A DNA stretch of 64,000 nt from Deroplatys truncata (GCA_030765065.1 CM060988.1:196104565-196168564), one strand, 5' to 3'. Shown: positions 22,563 to 33,290, counted from the first letter of the stretch. Translations and numbers: made by a program. Notes: generated from the sequence alone by a model not told the origin.

Positions 22563-23622
22563 GGTTTTACAAATTTGAAGAACAGTGATTGCAATAATGA
22601 GATGTGAATTGCTTGATTTAGCTTGTCTAAAATATTTTTGTTTTACAAATATGATATCCAATAATGAGATGTGAATTTCTTGATTTAGATTATCTAAAAT
22701 ATTTTTGTTTTACAAATTTGAAGAACATTGATATCCAATAATGAGATGTGAATTGCTTGATTTAGCTTTTCTAAAATATTTTTGTTTTACAAATTTGAAG
22801 AACATTGATATCCAATAATGAGATGAGAATTGCTTGAGTTAGCTTGTCTAAAATGTTTTGTTTTACAAATTTGAAGAACATTGATATCCAATAATGAGAT
22901 GTGAATTGCTTGAGTTAGCTTGTCTAAAATGTTTTGTTTTACAAATTTGAAGAACATTGATATCCAATAATGAGATGAGAATTGCTTGAGTTAGCTTGTC
23001 TAAAATGTTTTGTTTTACAAATTTGAGGAACATTGATATCCAATAATGAGATGTGAATTGCTTGAGTTAGCTTGTCTAAAATGTTTTGTTTTACAAATTT
23101 GAAGAACATTGATATCCAATAATGAGATGAGAATTGCTTGAGTTAGCTTGTTTAAAATGTTTTGTTTTACAAATTTGAAGAACATTGATATCCAATAATG
23201 AGATGTGAATTGCTTGATTTAGCTTGTCTAAAATATTTTTGTTTTACAAATATGATATCCAATAATGAGATGTGAATTTCTTGATTTAGATTATCTAAAA
23301 TATTTTTGTTTTACAAATTTGAAGAACATTGATATCTAATAATGAGATGTGAATTGCTTGATTTAGCTTTTCTAAAATATTTTTGTTTTACAAATTTGAA
23401 GAACATTGATATCCAATAATGAGATGAGAATTGCTTGAGTTAGCTTGTCTAAAATGTTTTGTTTTACAAATTTGAAGAACATTGATATCCAATAATGAGA
23501 TGTGAATTGCTTGATTTAGCTTGTCTAAAATGTTTGGTTTTACAAATTTTAAGAACATTGATATGCAATAATGAGATGTGAATTGTTTGATTTAGCTGCG
23601 TATTTGTCTAAAATGTTACACT
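22563..23622 (+). repeat. Minisatellite, about 14 units of about 76 bp
   Basis: Tandem units beginning GTTTTACAAATTTGAAGAAC, followed by ATTGATATCCAATAATGAGA and TGTGAATTGCTTGATTTAGC. Units 2 and 10 share the same internal deletion (CAAATATGATATCC), and units 1-4 resemble units 9-12, so a block of units was itself duplicated. Unit 2 of the segmental duplication has only three units at 57856-58095. Confidence 0.95.
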
Positions 23623-24114
23623 GCCTTATCATTACAATAAGATCAACATGATCAAAACACGTGTTATTTTGGACCTTGGGTCTTGTATAATTAAAATAAC
23701 AAAATGTAGACCTTGTTCTAGGTTCACTTTACTAATTAGTTCACACTGTCCCTTAGTTGGCACTTTATGGCTATGCTGTTGATCCTCAAGAGCAGCCAAA
23801 GTTTGAGGGAAATTACAGTGAGTATTTTAACTAGTATGCCTCTTAAACTAAAAAAGAAAGGAAGAGATGAGTATGAGCTGAGCAGAGGCTGTAGCAAGCT
23901 GTAGTAATTGACACATTCCTCTGGTTTTGAGATTTTCTCAAGGTTAGGTTTAAGATTGTGTGTGTGTGGGTGCGTGTGTGTGTTTTTTTTTCAAATAATG
24001 GGTATAATATCAGAAATTGCATTGTAAATGAGGTGAGAGGGAAATTTAGTCTCTCACCTAAATCTTCAGCTAAATGATGATGCATACAGTGAAATTTATA
24101 TTGCACGTGTTAAA
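23623..24114. other. Linker, right part, with a short TG repeat
   Basis: Contains a TG-rich microsatellite at about 23955-23984 and a T run. It aligns with 34480-34860 (GGCACTTTATGGCTATGCTG against GGCACTTTGTGGTTATATAG). No gene seen. Confidence 0.6.
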
Positions 24115-24609
24115 AAAAAAACAAGCTGCAAATATTACAGATAATGAAATATAGTTAGCTTGGTGGTTTCTCCTGCTTGTTTATAATTAACAAATGGACT
24201 CCTTTTACACATCTGACTGAATTTAGTATATAAGAAGATCTTAAAGAAGGATGGTTGGTGGGTTTCAGGCTGTGTAAGTTTCACTTCACCTTTTGAAGTC
24301 ACTCTTATACTATGCACTTTTTATCTTTAAATCAGTAATTTTTAATCTGTTATTATTAAGTGTATATGAAACCATTATCCAATGTGTTTTCAAAATAAAT
24401 ATAAACTTGGTCTTTCATGGTTAAGTTAATTGAACTGCATCACTAGTAAGCATTATTATAGCATAAATGTTAAAGAATTTTAAAGGGACAATTTCAAATA
24501 ATAAAATATAAAGGCTTAAACTAATAACTTACTTATCAGTAAAACTAATGATTTGTTCATCAGTAAAGCCATGATTAACCGTAAGATTTGAAGTGCTCTT
24601 TTTCTGATT

Positions 24610-25500
24610 TGTAAAGAATAAGACAGATTTATTAACATTAATCTTTCACGCCCTTTCAGTTTCTGTTTACAACACCACTTAGGTATTCTTGAGTCACAGG
24701 ACTTATAAGGTAGGTTGGTTTTGGTCGGTTTTAATTTATAAGATTCTAGCTTTGTCCACTATAACAGGAAAAGTTAAGTACATACTACAAGTAGTACATA
24801 TATCAGGATAGCAGAAGTCAAGTAACCATGTTCAATCAACTGTAGATTAAGCTGTTTCACATCAGTCATATATTTAATGTTAGGATCTGAAGGAATTTGT
24901 AACTGATAATACCTGTGGTGTAAATAAGGGTGTTATGTTGTCAGTAAAGGTTTCTGCAAAATTTTCAGTTTCTTTTTCCAGTTGATCATTGTTACAAAAA
25001 GCTAAAAAGAAGGGTTAAATTACCCTGTATGTGTGAAATACTAATTGAATGCCCTTGAGCCAATTGTCAAGTTGTGAGCATATAGTATTCGTCATGGAAT
25101 AATATATTGTCACCTTTAAACTTGATTTTGGTTCTGTGAGTCTTTGATCTTCACAAAGCTCATCAAAGTGACATTTCAACTTAGTGAGTTTCTTGTTTAA
25201 AAACTGAAGTCATTTTCAGCAGATTTGGCTGCCTCTTCTAATAACAAATGGAAAGATCCTCAAAGGTCTTTTATTTGTGAACGAGCATTACCCAATAGGT
25301 TACACAGCATCACAATGAGTAAAACAAATTTGAAGAAGGATCTGACTGCTTTCTTTAGATACTAACAGCTTCATTTCTTTCCTTCTGTTTTTTATTTTGT
25401 TGCTCAGAAAGTCTTTATGTAGCAGCATTATATCTTCCGATACAGCAAATGGCATCAAGTGTCTTCAGATTAATAACTGTAAGAAGTTATAAAAGTGCTA
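24610..25500 (-). pseudogene. hAT transposase relic, block B
   Basis: Minus-strand pieces include GNARSQIKDL, LLLEEAAKSAEN, DQLEKETENFAETFTDNITP and LFTPQVLSVTNSFRS. The hATC-like YPDICTTCSMYL follows. It corresponds to the relic at 3600-4560 and is equally broken. Confidence 0.55.
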
Positions 25501-25849
25501 TCAATTTAGTAAACTAGTTTGTATACTCCAGAATAACCTCAACACCTTAATAATAAAAGAATCACAATTTTTTTAATAATGTGCACTTCAAGTATTTGCT
25601 AAAAAAAGATGAAAATCAGCCACTGTTTTACAATGTAATGGCTTTGTTTCCATCTTCAATAAGAGGAAATGATTGTAAGCCTTAAAATGACTTGACTTGC
25701 ATGTTTTCAAAGTTCCTCTTAGATTCAACATTACTTTTAATGGTATAACTTACAGGTGTAAAAGTGAATATTACATAAACTAAATCTTAAGTGATGAACA
25801 ATTCAGTGGAAATGAAGTGGACTTGGTAAGCTGTTCACAGAGTGTATGT

Positions 25850-26250
25850 AAAAATATATAAAGCAGTCAGAATTTGAATCCAAATTGTTGAAAATGTTTT
25901 TGAGAAAATAAAAACTGATTAAAATTTGTCATGTACAGCGTGGGGGTTGAAGTGGAGTTTATATACAATTTACAGAATGTTTGAAACGCACAGTTTTTTT
26001 CTTTATGTAAATATGCAGTTGTTTGATCAAAATATTTTGTTATAAGATTAACCGGAATCAGCTTTAATACAAACTGAGCTAATTTTTGAAAAATTAACAG
26101 AAACTAAAGTGTATTGGTGTAAACGATTGGGGTGGGGGAATTTTCTTTAAAATCTCTGTGTGGCATTCTTAACAGCAAGTGACTTTAAGTACAAAATTCT
26201 GTATTTATCCTGTTTTTCAATTTCGAGTAATGCTGTTCACACAGAAAACT
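25850..26250. mobile_element. Old copy of the 870-bp element family, block B
   Basis: GGGGTGGGGGAATTTTCTTT, then GTGGCATTCTTAACAG and GAGTAATGCTGTTCACACAG, matching 4790-5110 and the young insertion at 55695. Confidence 0.5.
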
Positions 26251-26459
26251 TGCTTTTGTGGTGCAGATGTTTGTATCTGTAAAGTCATGATAGAAAATGA
26301 TAGTGAAGTTATTGCCAAAGTTGTCATTTACAGTCGGAATTGTTAACTGCATATATTAATACCTGGCAGTTGACAATGATGTGTGAAATAAAATGATAAT
26401 TGAGACAGGAATTTGTAGAGGAGCAGTAAATATAGGCTACATCCCTGGTACTTGGCAGT

Positions 26460-26645
26460 CATGAGACCTGATGAAAACATGAAAAGGGTTTCTAAAGCCC
26501 CCAGCCCCAGAGCTGAAGAAAACCTCAGTCAGGGAGTATGTTCATGCAGGATTTGAACTTCAGAGCTTCCTTCATGATCCTGAGCCATGATAACCTTGGT
26601 TACCAGAATATATCCCTTCTTCTTATAATTAATGCTACTGACCTC
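26460..26645 (-). mobile_element. tRNA-derived SINE, family 2, block B
   Basis: Minus-strand box B (GAAGTTCAAATCC, near 26545-26560) and box A (AACCAAGGTTATCATGGCT, near 26585-26603). Same insertion as at 5335. Confidence 0.6.
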
Positions 26646-26660
26646 TGTTGGAAATTAACC

Positions 26661-26939
26661 CTAGAGTACACATACCTTTCTGACAGCTGTTACTACATTC
26701 AGGGTGTGCACACACCCACAAGGAAAGAGGTAACTGCTGCTGTTAAATGAAGTTATCAATACAAAAATGGGAAATTAAGTATACAAAGGCTTGACAATAC
26801 TATGAACAACAGATTGACAAGATGATAATTCTATCATATCTTTAGATGTGCAAAACCTATATAGCACTTTTAAAACATGTAATCAAATCAAAATTCCATA
26901 TTTTTTATATAAAGTCAGAATATGTGTTGCATATGCGGA
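26661..26939. other. Short spacer, no gene recognised
   Basis: Lies between the end of block B homology and the piggyBac relic; almost identical in unit 2. Confidence 0.5.
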
Positions 26940-28010
26940 CATGAACTTTAATTGTCTGCTGTAACCTTCTCTGCAAGAGCAAAACATAACGTCTTTAGAT
27001 ATTTGCGATGGATGTGCTTCTTGTTGTATGCAACTTGATTTTCATTCAAATATAACATCATGGAACTGATTCCAGCCTGATCTAATATTCCATAAAAGAA
27101 ATGAGGTGGCCATTGTTTTGTTTTGCGAGCGACGATATAAGCATGCACCAGCTGGTCAAAAGTATTCACTCCTCTTTCAGTTGAATTTCAGAAATGTAGG
27201 ATTTCTGGCTTCTTTGTTGCATCGTCTACTTGCTTGCCACTGTGCATTGTTGAAAGAAAAATTGCACTCCATCCTTTCTTTGGCTTAAATGATACAAGGG
27301 TTTTGTTGCTTTGGAAAGCAAATTAAGAGCAGAGAATTTTTTTTTTTCTATCACTACAACAGTAAGTTTGTGCTCAGCATCTTCTCAGCAAGAGGCATGG
27401 ATGTAAGCAAGATGTCCATAGGTAGATTTCTTCCTGTTGCATGAATTGGACTGCTGATTTTACTAATATACTGCAAAAGAAGAGGGTCAGTACTGTTCCT
27501 GTTACCCTTCCCAAAGTATGGCAGTGCATTGTTTATATAGAAAGTTATGCTATCACACATGGTAATGCCTTTTAGGCCATATATATCAGGTTTGGATGCT
27601 ATGTACACTCAGAATGAACAGTTTCCTGGAAAATGAAGTAATTGTTTATCTATGAAGCAGTATTCATGTGGTGTGTAGTAACGAACTCAGTTGGAAATGA
27701 AAGTGGCCCAGATCTCGGGTATAAGACCAAATGTATTGTTCCTATCTGTCTCAACCCCTAGCATCAAAATGTAAGCAGTTTAGCAGAAAACAGAAATGAG
27801 CTCCCATTATTGCTCTTTCTGCATTCCATGACCACATTTCTCTCTGTTTTGTCTGCTTATAAATCCCTACAATATACAGCAGGAAAATAAGGGCAAGGAG
27901 TTCCATTTCATGTTTGTTGGCAGAATTTCAAACGATCTATATAATCAGATTCTTGGATGTATATTTCTACATATGTGAATTCAACAATTCAAACAACAAT
28001 GTTGTTTCCA
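26940..28010 (-). pseudogene. piggyBac-like transposase relic
   Basis: Minus-strand order from the N-terminal side: ALIFLLYIVGIYK (about 27860-27900), YYTPHEYCFIDKQLLHFPGN (about 27625-27680; family DEQLLxFRG, with D kept), YIASKPDIYGLKGITMCDS, then ATGRNLPMDILLTSMPLAEK (about 27375-27435; second catalytic D kept), then ERGVNTFDQLVHAYIVARKT and KQWP (about 27105-27175). In the last box the family GVDTxDQ reads GVNTFDQ, so the third catalytic D is N. Stops and frameshifts are also present. The unit-2 copy is almost identical. Confidence 0.85.
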
Positions 28011-28325
28011 TGTTTTAAGTTCATGTGGTGTATTTGTTGCCGCATATTTATTTCCTGGAATTTGCAGGACAATGTTTCTTGATGCATATATTATACTGTA
28101 TACAATTTGCGTTCTAATGCAGTATCAGATTATGGGCTGAATTGAGCTGTTTTACTTATGAAATCGGATCTTTTTTATATCCAGGTTAATCCTTTTGTTG
28201 TGAGGGACGTTCTGCTGTGATGCTGATAATGGGTCCACCGCAACCTCTCTTTTATGCGATCATTCTTATATGGTGGATTTTAGCGGCTTTTTGAAGTGAT
28301 GCCAACATAAATAATTTGGGTCGTA
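28011..28325. other. Spacer, no gene recognised
   Basis: Non-coding, almost identical to 61810-62149. Confidence 0.5.
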
Positions 28326-29055
28326 AGGCTGGTTCACAACCGCCCGAGAACGGTAAGCAATGCACCATGCAAGATATTGGTTCACAACAGCCCGGTAACG
28401 AAAACGGGAATGTATATCGATCACAAGGTGAAAGTTGAATTTGCGCATTGGCATTTCATTTGTTTTTAACTGACCAATGATATTTTTTCACCTAGTTCCA
28501 GTTTAGCCAGCCAACATCAAAATTCGATAAAATAAATGTTATCTAAATGCATATACATTACATTTCCGATCCCTCTACTTATGCCAAGCTTTCATTCTTT
28601 TATTTAATGGCATGCATTAAAATTGTTTATTGTTCTTTTTTCATTTCCACCAGTTTTAGCTGTTCTTTGTAGCTTTTGCCATTGTTTTTTAGATAATTAG
28701 ATAGTTTTGAGTTGCATCTAAACAAACTACAAATGACCCCTTCACCAGAGGAAACAACATTGATTAGATTTGCGGGTGTCAAGGATGAGGTTAGGAAACA
28801 CATTTACTATAATTCCTTTCAGTTTCATGTTTTCAGCTTGCGACTGTAGAGAGTACTAACGGCTGTTTGATGACGCGTCCGCCTAAAATAACCTATAGAA
28901 TGAAGAGCCTAATATGCACAATATAGATGTAATATGCCTTGCCGAGAACGAGAAAGTTAAACGTTGGGCAACCCTTCTTTCCCGTCGATTGTGAACACTC
29001 CCATTTGAATACATGTATTTCAACTTTCTCGTTCTCGTTGGTTGAACCCACAGGG
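28326..29055. mobile_element. PIF/Harbinger-like MITE (older copy)
   Basis: It starts GGCTGGTTCACAACCGCCCG after TAA and ends CTCGTTCTCGTTGGTTGAAC near 29047, a worn inverted end. It aligns along its length with the better-preserved element at 37946-38726 (GCGCATTGGCATTTCATTTG, AACTGACCAATGATATTTTT, CCATTTGAATACATG). An inner inverted pair, CCGAGAACGAGAAAGTT and AACTTTCTCGTTCTCG, lies at about 28943-29036. No transposase is encoded. Confidence 0.65.
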
Positions 29056-29193
29056 GTGATGGTTGGATTGGCTAAGTGGAAACCGAGGGCACTAACTCCC
29101 CACATGGACACGGTGTGTCACTAGTTGTACTTTTGCGGGAAAGGCGAATTTTCTGATTGGCTGTTTCAAGTTTGGACGTTCGTAACGAACTAA

Positions 29194-29672
29194 ATGGCAG
29201 AGGCACGAAGAAAGGGACCATCTTGGATTTTAATAGCTGGAAGCTATCGTCGGAAGTTTTTTCACCAGGAACAATGCCGAGACGGTAATCATACATTTAC
29301 GCTATTTCTGATTGAATGTATATTTGTTGTAATATTGGTATTTTCTATTAACTTCAGTGATATTCGTAGAATGAGGTAGAAAACTGATAGGTTACTGTAT
29401 GTTGCAACATTTTTATATAACGAATTAATTTTCAGATACATTGAGCCGTCCAGACAGAGGGGATACGCCTACGATTTACATTCCTTCCAGTGTTGTGGTT
29501 CGAGTCCCGATTGGTGACATAGAATCTGAAGGTATGTTATTAAGTTTCCAGCATGAGAGTGCTGAATGAAAGGTTAAGTTTTTAAGAGCTTCTTAGTGTT
29601 GCTGAATTTTATATTGTCCTGATTTACTTTTCAGATATTGTGAGTCATCCAGACAGTGGAATATACGATTAA
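29194..29672 (+). CDS. Candidate small gene copy 1 (three phase-1 exons), unknown family
   Basis: Proposed exons are 29194-29284 (ATG in CGAACTAAATGG; donor GACG|GTAATC), 29436-29531 (acceptor TTTTCAG; donor GAAG|GTATGT) and 29635-29672 (acceptor TTTTCAG; stop TAA). All introns are phase 1 and the frame stays open across both joins, giving 74 residues: MAEARRKGPSWILIAGSYRR at the start, TIYIPSSVVVRVPIGDIESE in the middle and VSHPDSGIYD at the end. There is no clear signal peptide or known domain. Exons 2 and 3 begin alike (SRPDRGDTPT and SHPDSGIYD), suggesting exon duplication; the stop lies inside exon 3, whose own possible donor is at 29724|GTAAGG. It sits in locally CpG-rich DNA just after the Harbinger MITE. 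It may instead be a chance open frame or part of a larger gene (see 31817). Confidence 0.45.
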
Positions 29673-29724
29673 TTTTCGTGTTTGCACTTCGTAATTGATG
29701 GGTGGAGATCACAGCCAAAAGTAG

Positions 29725-30520
29725 GTAAGGTAAAATCAACCTTTAATGCAAATTAATTAGCATGTTACTGTGCTAATATTTAAACACAAAGATGCAGATC
29801 ATGCGAGTGATACTCTTGTATAATTAAAAAATGTAGGATTATTGGTGGACTGACACACTAACTGTCAAGGATAGCATGCCAATGATACTATAATTCTTTT
29901 AAGACAGTGCCCAAATGAAATTTTCTAATACAGAAGGAAGAAAGATATTTGATATCATTCACATATATTTTAGTAATTCACCCTCTTTTGGGCATTTTTA
30001 TCTAACTGCCACTATGTCCTTTTTTGAACTGGGCATGGTGTGTGAAAATAGAAATTCTGGTAGCTTTTTTGACAATTAATGTCCTTGTAATCTGTTATTA
30101 CAGATGCTCAAAAGCATTTGTTTCCAAGAATAACTGAAGTGTTTGTTTTGAGTGAAATTAGCAGCTTCAGTATGTGTTCTGAGGCTTTGAAATTCCAAAG
30201 TGGTTCCAATCTTTTGTGTCTGTTTTCTACCATTTAAACTTTGTAGCAATTTTGATGATACAAAATCCTTCCCTTAAAGATACATTGTGCAGTAGTAATT
30301 AAGTTGCAGGATATTATAAGAAATGTATAGGCATTTAAATGATCGTGTTGTTTTTGTGCAAAAATCAAAGGTTTTGAAGTAATGGGCATTTAATATTTTT
30401 TAAATGTATTGAAGCCTTTTAAGTTAACACACATGATAAACATGAAGTTGATCACGATATATGATGAATCATTTGTAGAATACTTATGAAAATAGCTTAC
30501 TGTGAGTAGAGAAAGTCTTA
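29725..30520. other. Downstream of the small gene, nothing recognised
   Basis: AT-rich intron or intergenic sequence. Matches unit 2 up to the window end (30190 corresponds to 64000). Confidence 0.5.
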
Positions 30521-30595
30521 GATGGCAGAGCAGTGGTATGGCAAGTTAAAGATTGCTGGTTTGAATCCCAGGCATGGCATTGAATTTTTTGTCTG
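30521..30595 (+). mobile_element. tRNA-like SINE head (family 3)
   Basis: Box-A-like GGCAGAGCAGTGGTATGGCA and box-B-like GCTGGTTTGAATCCCAGGC with tRNA-like spacing. The body is short or lost. Confidence 0.5.
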
Positions 30596-30617
30596 ATTGT
30601 ATATACTCATCCACTAT

Positions 30618-30852
30618 TGTGTATATGCAAACAACCCATGGCTCTTTTCAGTGAAGGTTTCATGAATCTTTTCAATGAATTGGATCTTCTGAATAATCCT
30701 TTGATCTGTTATTTATAGTGAACATTTTAACACACTACGTATTTTAAACACTTTTCATATACAGCACATTGCATCCAAGTTACTATGGGAGGTTAGGTTT
30801 TTTTTATATAAGCTTAGGTTTCTGAATTTATGGAAGGTTAGCATTAGGTTTG

Positions 30853-30890
<38 letters not shown>

Positions 30891-31042
30891 CTTAGTTTTC
30901 TGAATTCACAGAAGGTTAGTAATTTTTTTAATGAAAAGTGTTTAAAATTTCACTATAAATAACAGTTCGAAGGATCCTTCAAAAGATCTGATTCATTGAA
31001 CCTTCAATGAAAAGATCCATGGATCCTTTGCATATACTGAAT
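30618..31042. mobile_element. Foldback element with arms of more than 110 bp
   Basis: The left arm (about 30620-30760: TATATGCAAA, CCATGG, TTATTTATAGTGAA, ACACTTTTCAT) is the inverted complement of the right arm (about 30930-31040: ATGAAAAGTGT, TTCACTATAAATAA, CCATGG, TTTGCATATAC). The centre holds two AAGCTTAGGTTTCTGAATT-type modules around a (TA)n run at about 30863-30890. Confidence 0.75.
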
Positions 31043-31816
31043 TTTATTTTGTTCAAGTAACACAAAGTGGTGGTGGTTTTACAATAAAAAGTGTTGTTTC
31101 CTTCTCATTTAGCACTTTATCAACCAAACTTTTTTGCCACTTTTTAACGGTTTCCCAGTTTTGTGTTAAAACAGCTTATTCACACTATGCACTTCTTCCT
31201 TTGTCATGGCAACTCAAACACTAACTGATAAAGTCGAAGATTTGACTTGAGCTGAGCATATGAGTGCTAGCGTATTATGAATGACTGTTTGCTTATCATA
31301 TTTCCTGTGTTATGCAAAGAGTTTATTTGGTACTCAGATAGCAATGCTGAGAATTCATTGCTGTATTTCTCATATAGGCAAGAGAATAGCAGTCATCCAT
31401 ACAGTTGATAATTAACAAAAAGATACTCTTTGATTGTTAATGCAATAGCAGGTAGAATTAAGAAAATCATATTTTGTAATCTCTTAACAGTTACTATATA
31501 TCCATAACCTTTCACAATGAGTTCTTACGATAATCACAATAAAATGTGTAGTTCTATACCTTTCCTACTCCAATGTTTCATGACACAATACGTTTAAGGA
31601 ATTATTTACATTGGCATAAGCGTAGTGCTTAGTTTGAAGACAAGAGGAAGCATATGCTTTGTTTACATCAGAGAGAACTCTGGTTTACAGTGGATAGTGT
31701 GTAATATAATCACAAGGTGTTTGTAACCACAAATTTTTCCTTAATGTAAGTAATTTCTCTTTTCAGAAACCTACTTTTAAGGGTAGTTTAAACATGTGTG
31801 TTCTATTTAATTCTAG
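31043..31816. other. No feature recognised
   Basis: AT-rich sequence without supported coding. It ends in a possible splice acceptor, TTTAATTCTAG. Confidence 0.45.
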
Positions 31817-31941
31817 GATATACACAATGGAAAGTTGGAGTTAAGTTGTGGCTATTTGTGTCCAGTGATGGTGCTTCAAGTCAGAGCACAGAGAGTGACA
31901 ATGACATTAATAGTGTTAAATGGTGTGGTGAAACTTGCTAA
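31817..31941 (+). other. Possible last exon of the small gene (exon skipping model)
   Basis: After the acceptor TTTAATTCTAG the frame entered in phase 1 is open for 40 codons (YTQWKVGVKLWLFVSSDG, then SQSTESDNDINSVKW) to TAA at 31939. It fits directly onto exon 2 ending GAA G, which would make a 103-residue protein without exon 3. It would also fit exon 3 after 29724, but then the in-frame TAA intervenes. The equivalent region of unit 2 is outside the window, so conservation cannot be checked. Confidence 0.3.
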
Positions 31942-32470
31942 TGACATTTATTGCACTGCTAATAGCAATTTAGTGAATGACAAACAATAGCTACACTATT
32001 GCATATAATGTGTGCAGAAGTTTCTTTGTAGGAAATGGAATTAAGTTATTCATGTCAAATTGTATTGCGCTATCTAGAGTAGAATAAAATAACAAGTGTC
32101 AAACCTGTGTTATTCTTCCAATTTTCCTGTCAAATTCCACATCCTACTGTTGGTTGGAAGTTCAAACAAACCATGGAGGCAGTTTAAGTGCAAAAGATTT
32201 TACTATGAAGCATGCAGAAGAAATTATTGCAAGGTGCTGGATCTCATTCACTCTCAAAAATTTAAATGTGACCATTATGTATTATGACATAGAAACATTC
32301 AGCAACCACTATTAACCCCAATAATATTATATAAAAAGCAATGTATGTGCCGACTATTGGATAATTTAATAAGTTACACAGGAATAAACAGTTGTGTTTT
32401 TCATACTAGCCTAGCTGTGAGGTGTTCAACTGATCATAATTGTGTTCTAATATTGTATTGCTACAGATGA
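31942..32470. other. No feature recognised
   Basis: AT-rich; an open stretch at 32096-32287 has no supporting signals. Confidence 0.45.
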
Positions 32471-32474
32471 CAGT

Positions 32475-32578
32475 GACAAGTTATTTTATGTGAGCTTTAA
32501 TCGACTCCTTTAAAAAGAAATATGAATAACTCCAAGTGCAATCACGATTATTGAAGCTCACGTAATTAACTTTGTACG
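32475..32578. repeat. Short inverted repeat, MITE-like
   Basis: AAGTTATTTTATGTGAGCTT near 32478 is mirrored by AAGCTCACGTAATTAACTT near 32554-32572, with a loop of about 60 bases. It may be a tiny MITE remnant. Confidence 0.4.
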
Positions 32579-32649
32579 CCGTCAGTAGCGATACAATATT
32601 GGAACATATGATCAGCTGAGCAGACAGCTAGGCAGGTATGAAAAATACA

Positions 32650-33039
32650 GCTGTAGTAGCAACGAGTGACGTCATCATCCGAGAGCACGATTTTTCATAG
32701 TTTAGTTGAACCCCAGATCACTACTCACGCTGCGATCGCCCTCGTGTTTCCAACGTTTAACACGAGAGTTGCACTTCTAATAGTTTGCTGTTCTATGGTT
32801 GAACCAGCCTTTAAAAGCGCAGATCCCTCGGTTACGGCTTGCGGCTTCAATCGTATCTTCAGCTGTGTCGGGATTGCATATGTTGGCAGTGGAAAGACAA
32901 TGCAACCAACCATGCCATGGCGGAGATGCATACGATGCGACTTCTATGGAACATAAGTGAAAAAATATGCCATAAATTCATGAAAATACTTAAAGTAAGA
33001 GTTTCATTTCTGTATTATATCAAATGATGGAATTAAAAA
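32650..33039. other. CpG-richer stretch with a perfect hairpin
   Basis: Contrasts with its AT-rich surroundings (GACGTCATCATCCGAG, GCTGCGATCGCCCTCG, CCTCGGTTACGGCTTGCGG). CTCGTGTT and AACACGAG form an 8-bp stem around 32739-32764. GGTTGAACCAGCCTTTA near 32798-32814 resembles a Harbinger-type end. Both strands are open for about 70-95 codons, but neither frame looks like a known protein. Confidence 0.35.
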
Positions 33040-33290
33040 AAGTAAAGCTGTGCAGCATATGCGTGTATAGTGATTTCGCCCATAATCGGAATCTGCAGTT
33101 TATTAACCATCTGCGTCCATTTTTCCCGAAAAGTAACGCTGAATATGCAGGTGGTTTTTCAGTTTCCTCTTCACTGTTATCTCCAGCACTCAACTCACTG
33201 TCTTCTTCGGAATATACAACCACGTTATCCTAAGTTTCTGACAAAAAGTCAAAATCACTGTTTTCGTTAACACTGTATTGTAGCAATGCT
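33040..33290 (-). pseudogene. Possible piggyBac-like N-terminal fragment
   Basis: Minus-strand frame with NENSDFDFLSE, a stop, then VVVYSEEDSELSAGDNSEEE and LLFGKNGRRW. An acidic leader followed by a (Y/F)GKNxxxW box is usual at the start of piggyBac transposases. It could be a separate insertion or a displaced part of the relic at 26940. Confidence 0.4.

Larger units (their letters stand above)
24115..26660. repeat. Block B: older paralogue of block A (about 3100-5520)
   Basis: Shares with block A, in order: GATAATGAAATATAGTTA, the phrase CACTTCACCTTTTGAAGTCA, the hAT relic, the old 870-bp-family copy and the family-2 SINE. Divergence is clearly greater than between units 1 and 2. Homology stops just after the SINE, before the position where exon 1 would lie. 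Confidence 0.8.

Noticed and set aside
22563-23622. CRISPR-like array
   Set aside because: Units are directly adjacent with no unique spacers. It is a minisatellite in eukaryotic DNA.
28893-29124. Overlapping open frames on both strands, identical in both units
   Set aside because: They lie within the MITE and its edge. Identity reflects the low divergence of this segment rather than selection, and no splice or start context supports them.
32725-33233. Several overlapping short ORFs treated as genes
   Set aside because: GC-richer sequence opens frames on both strands by chance. Only the minus-strand piggyBac-like piece had a recognisable motif.
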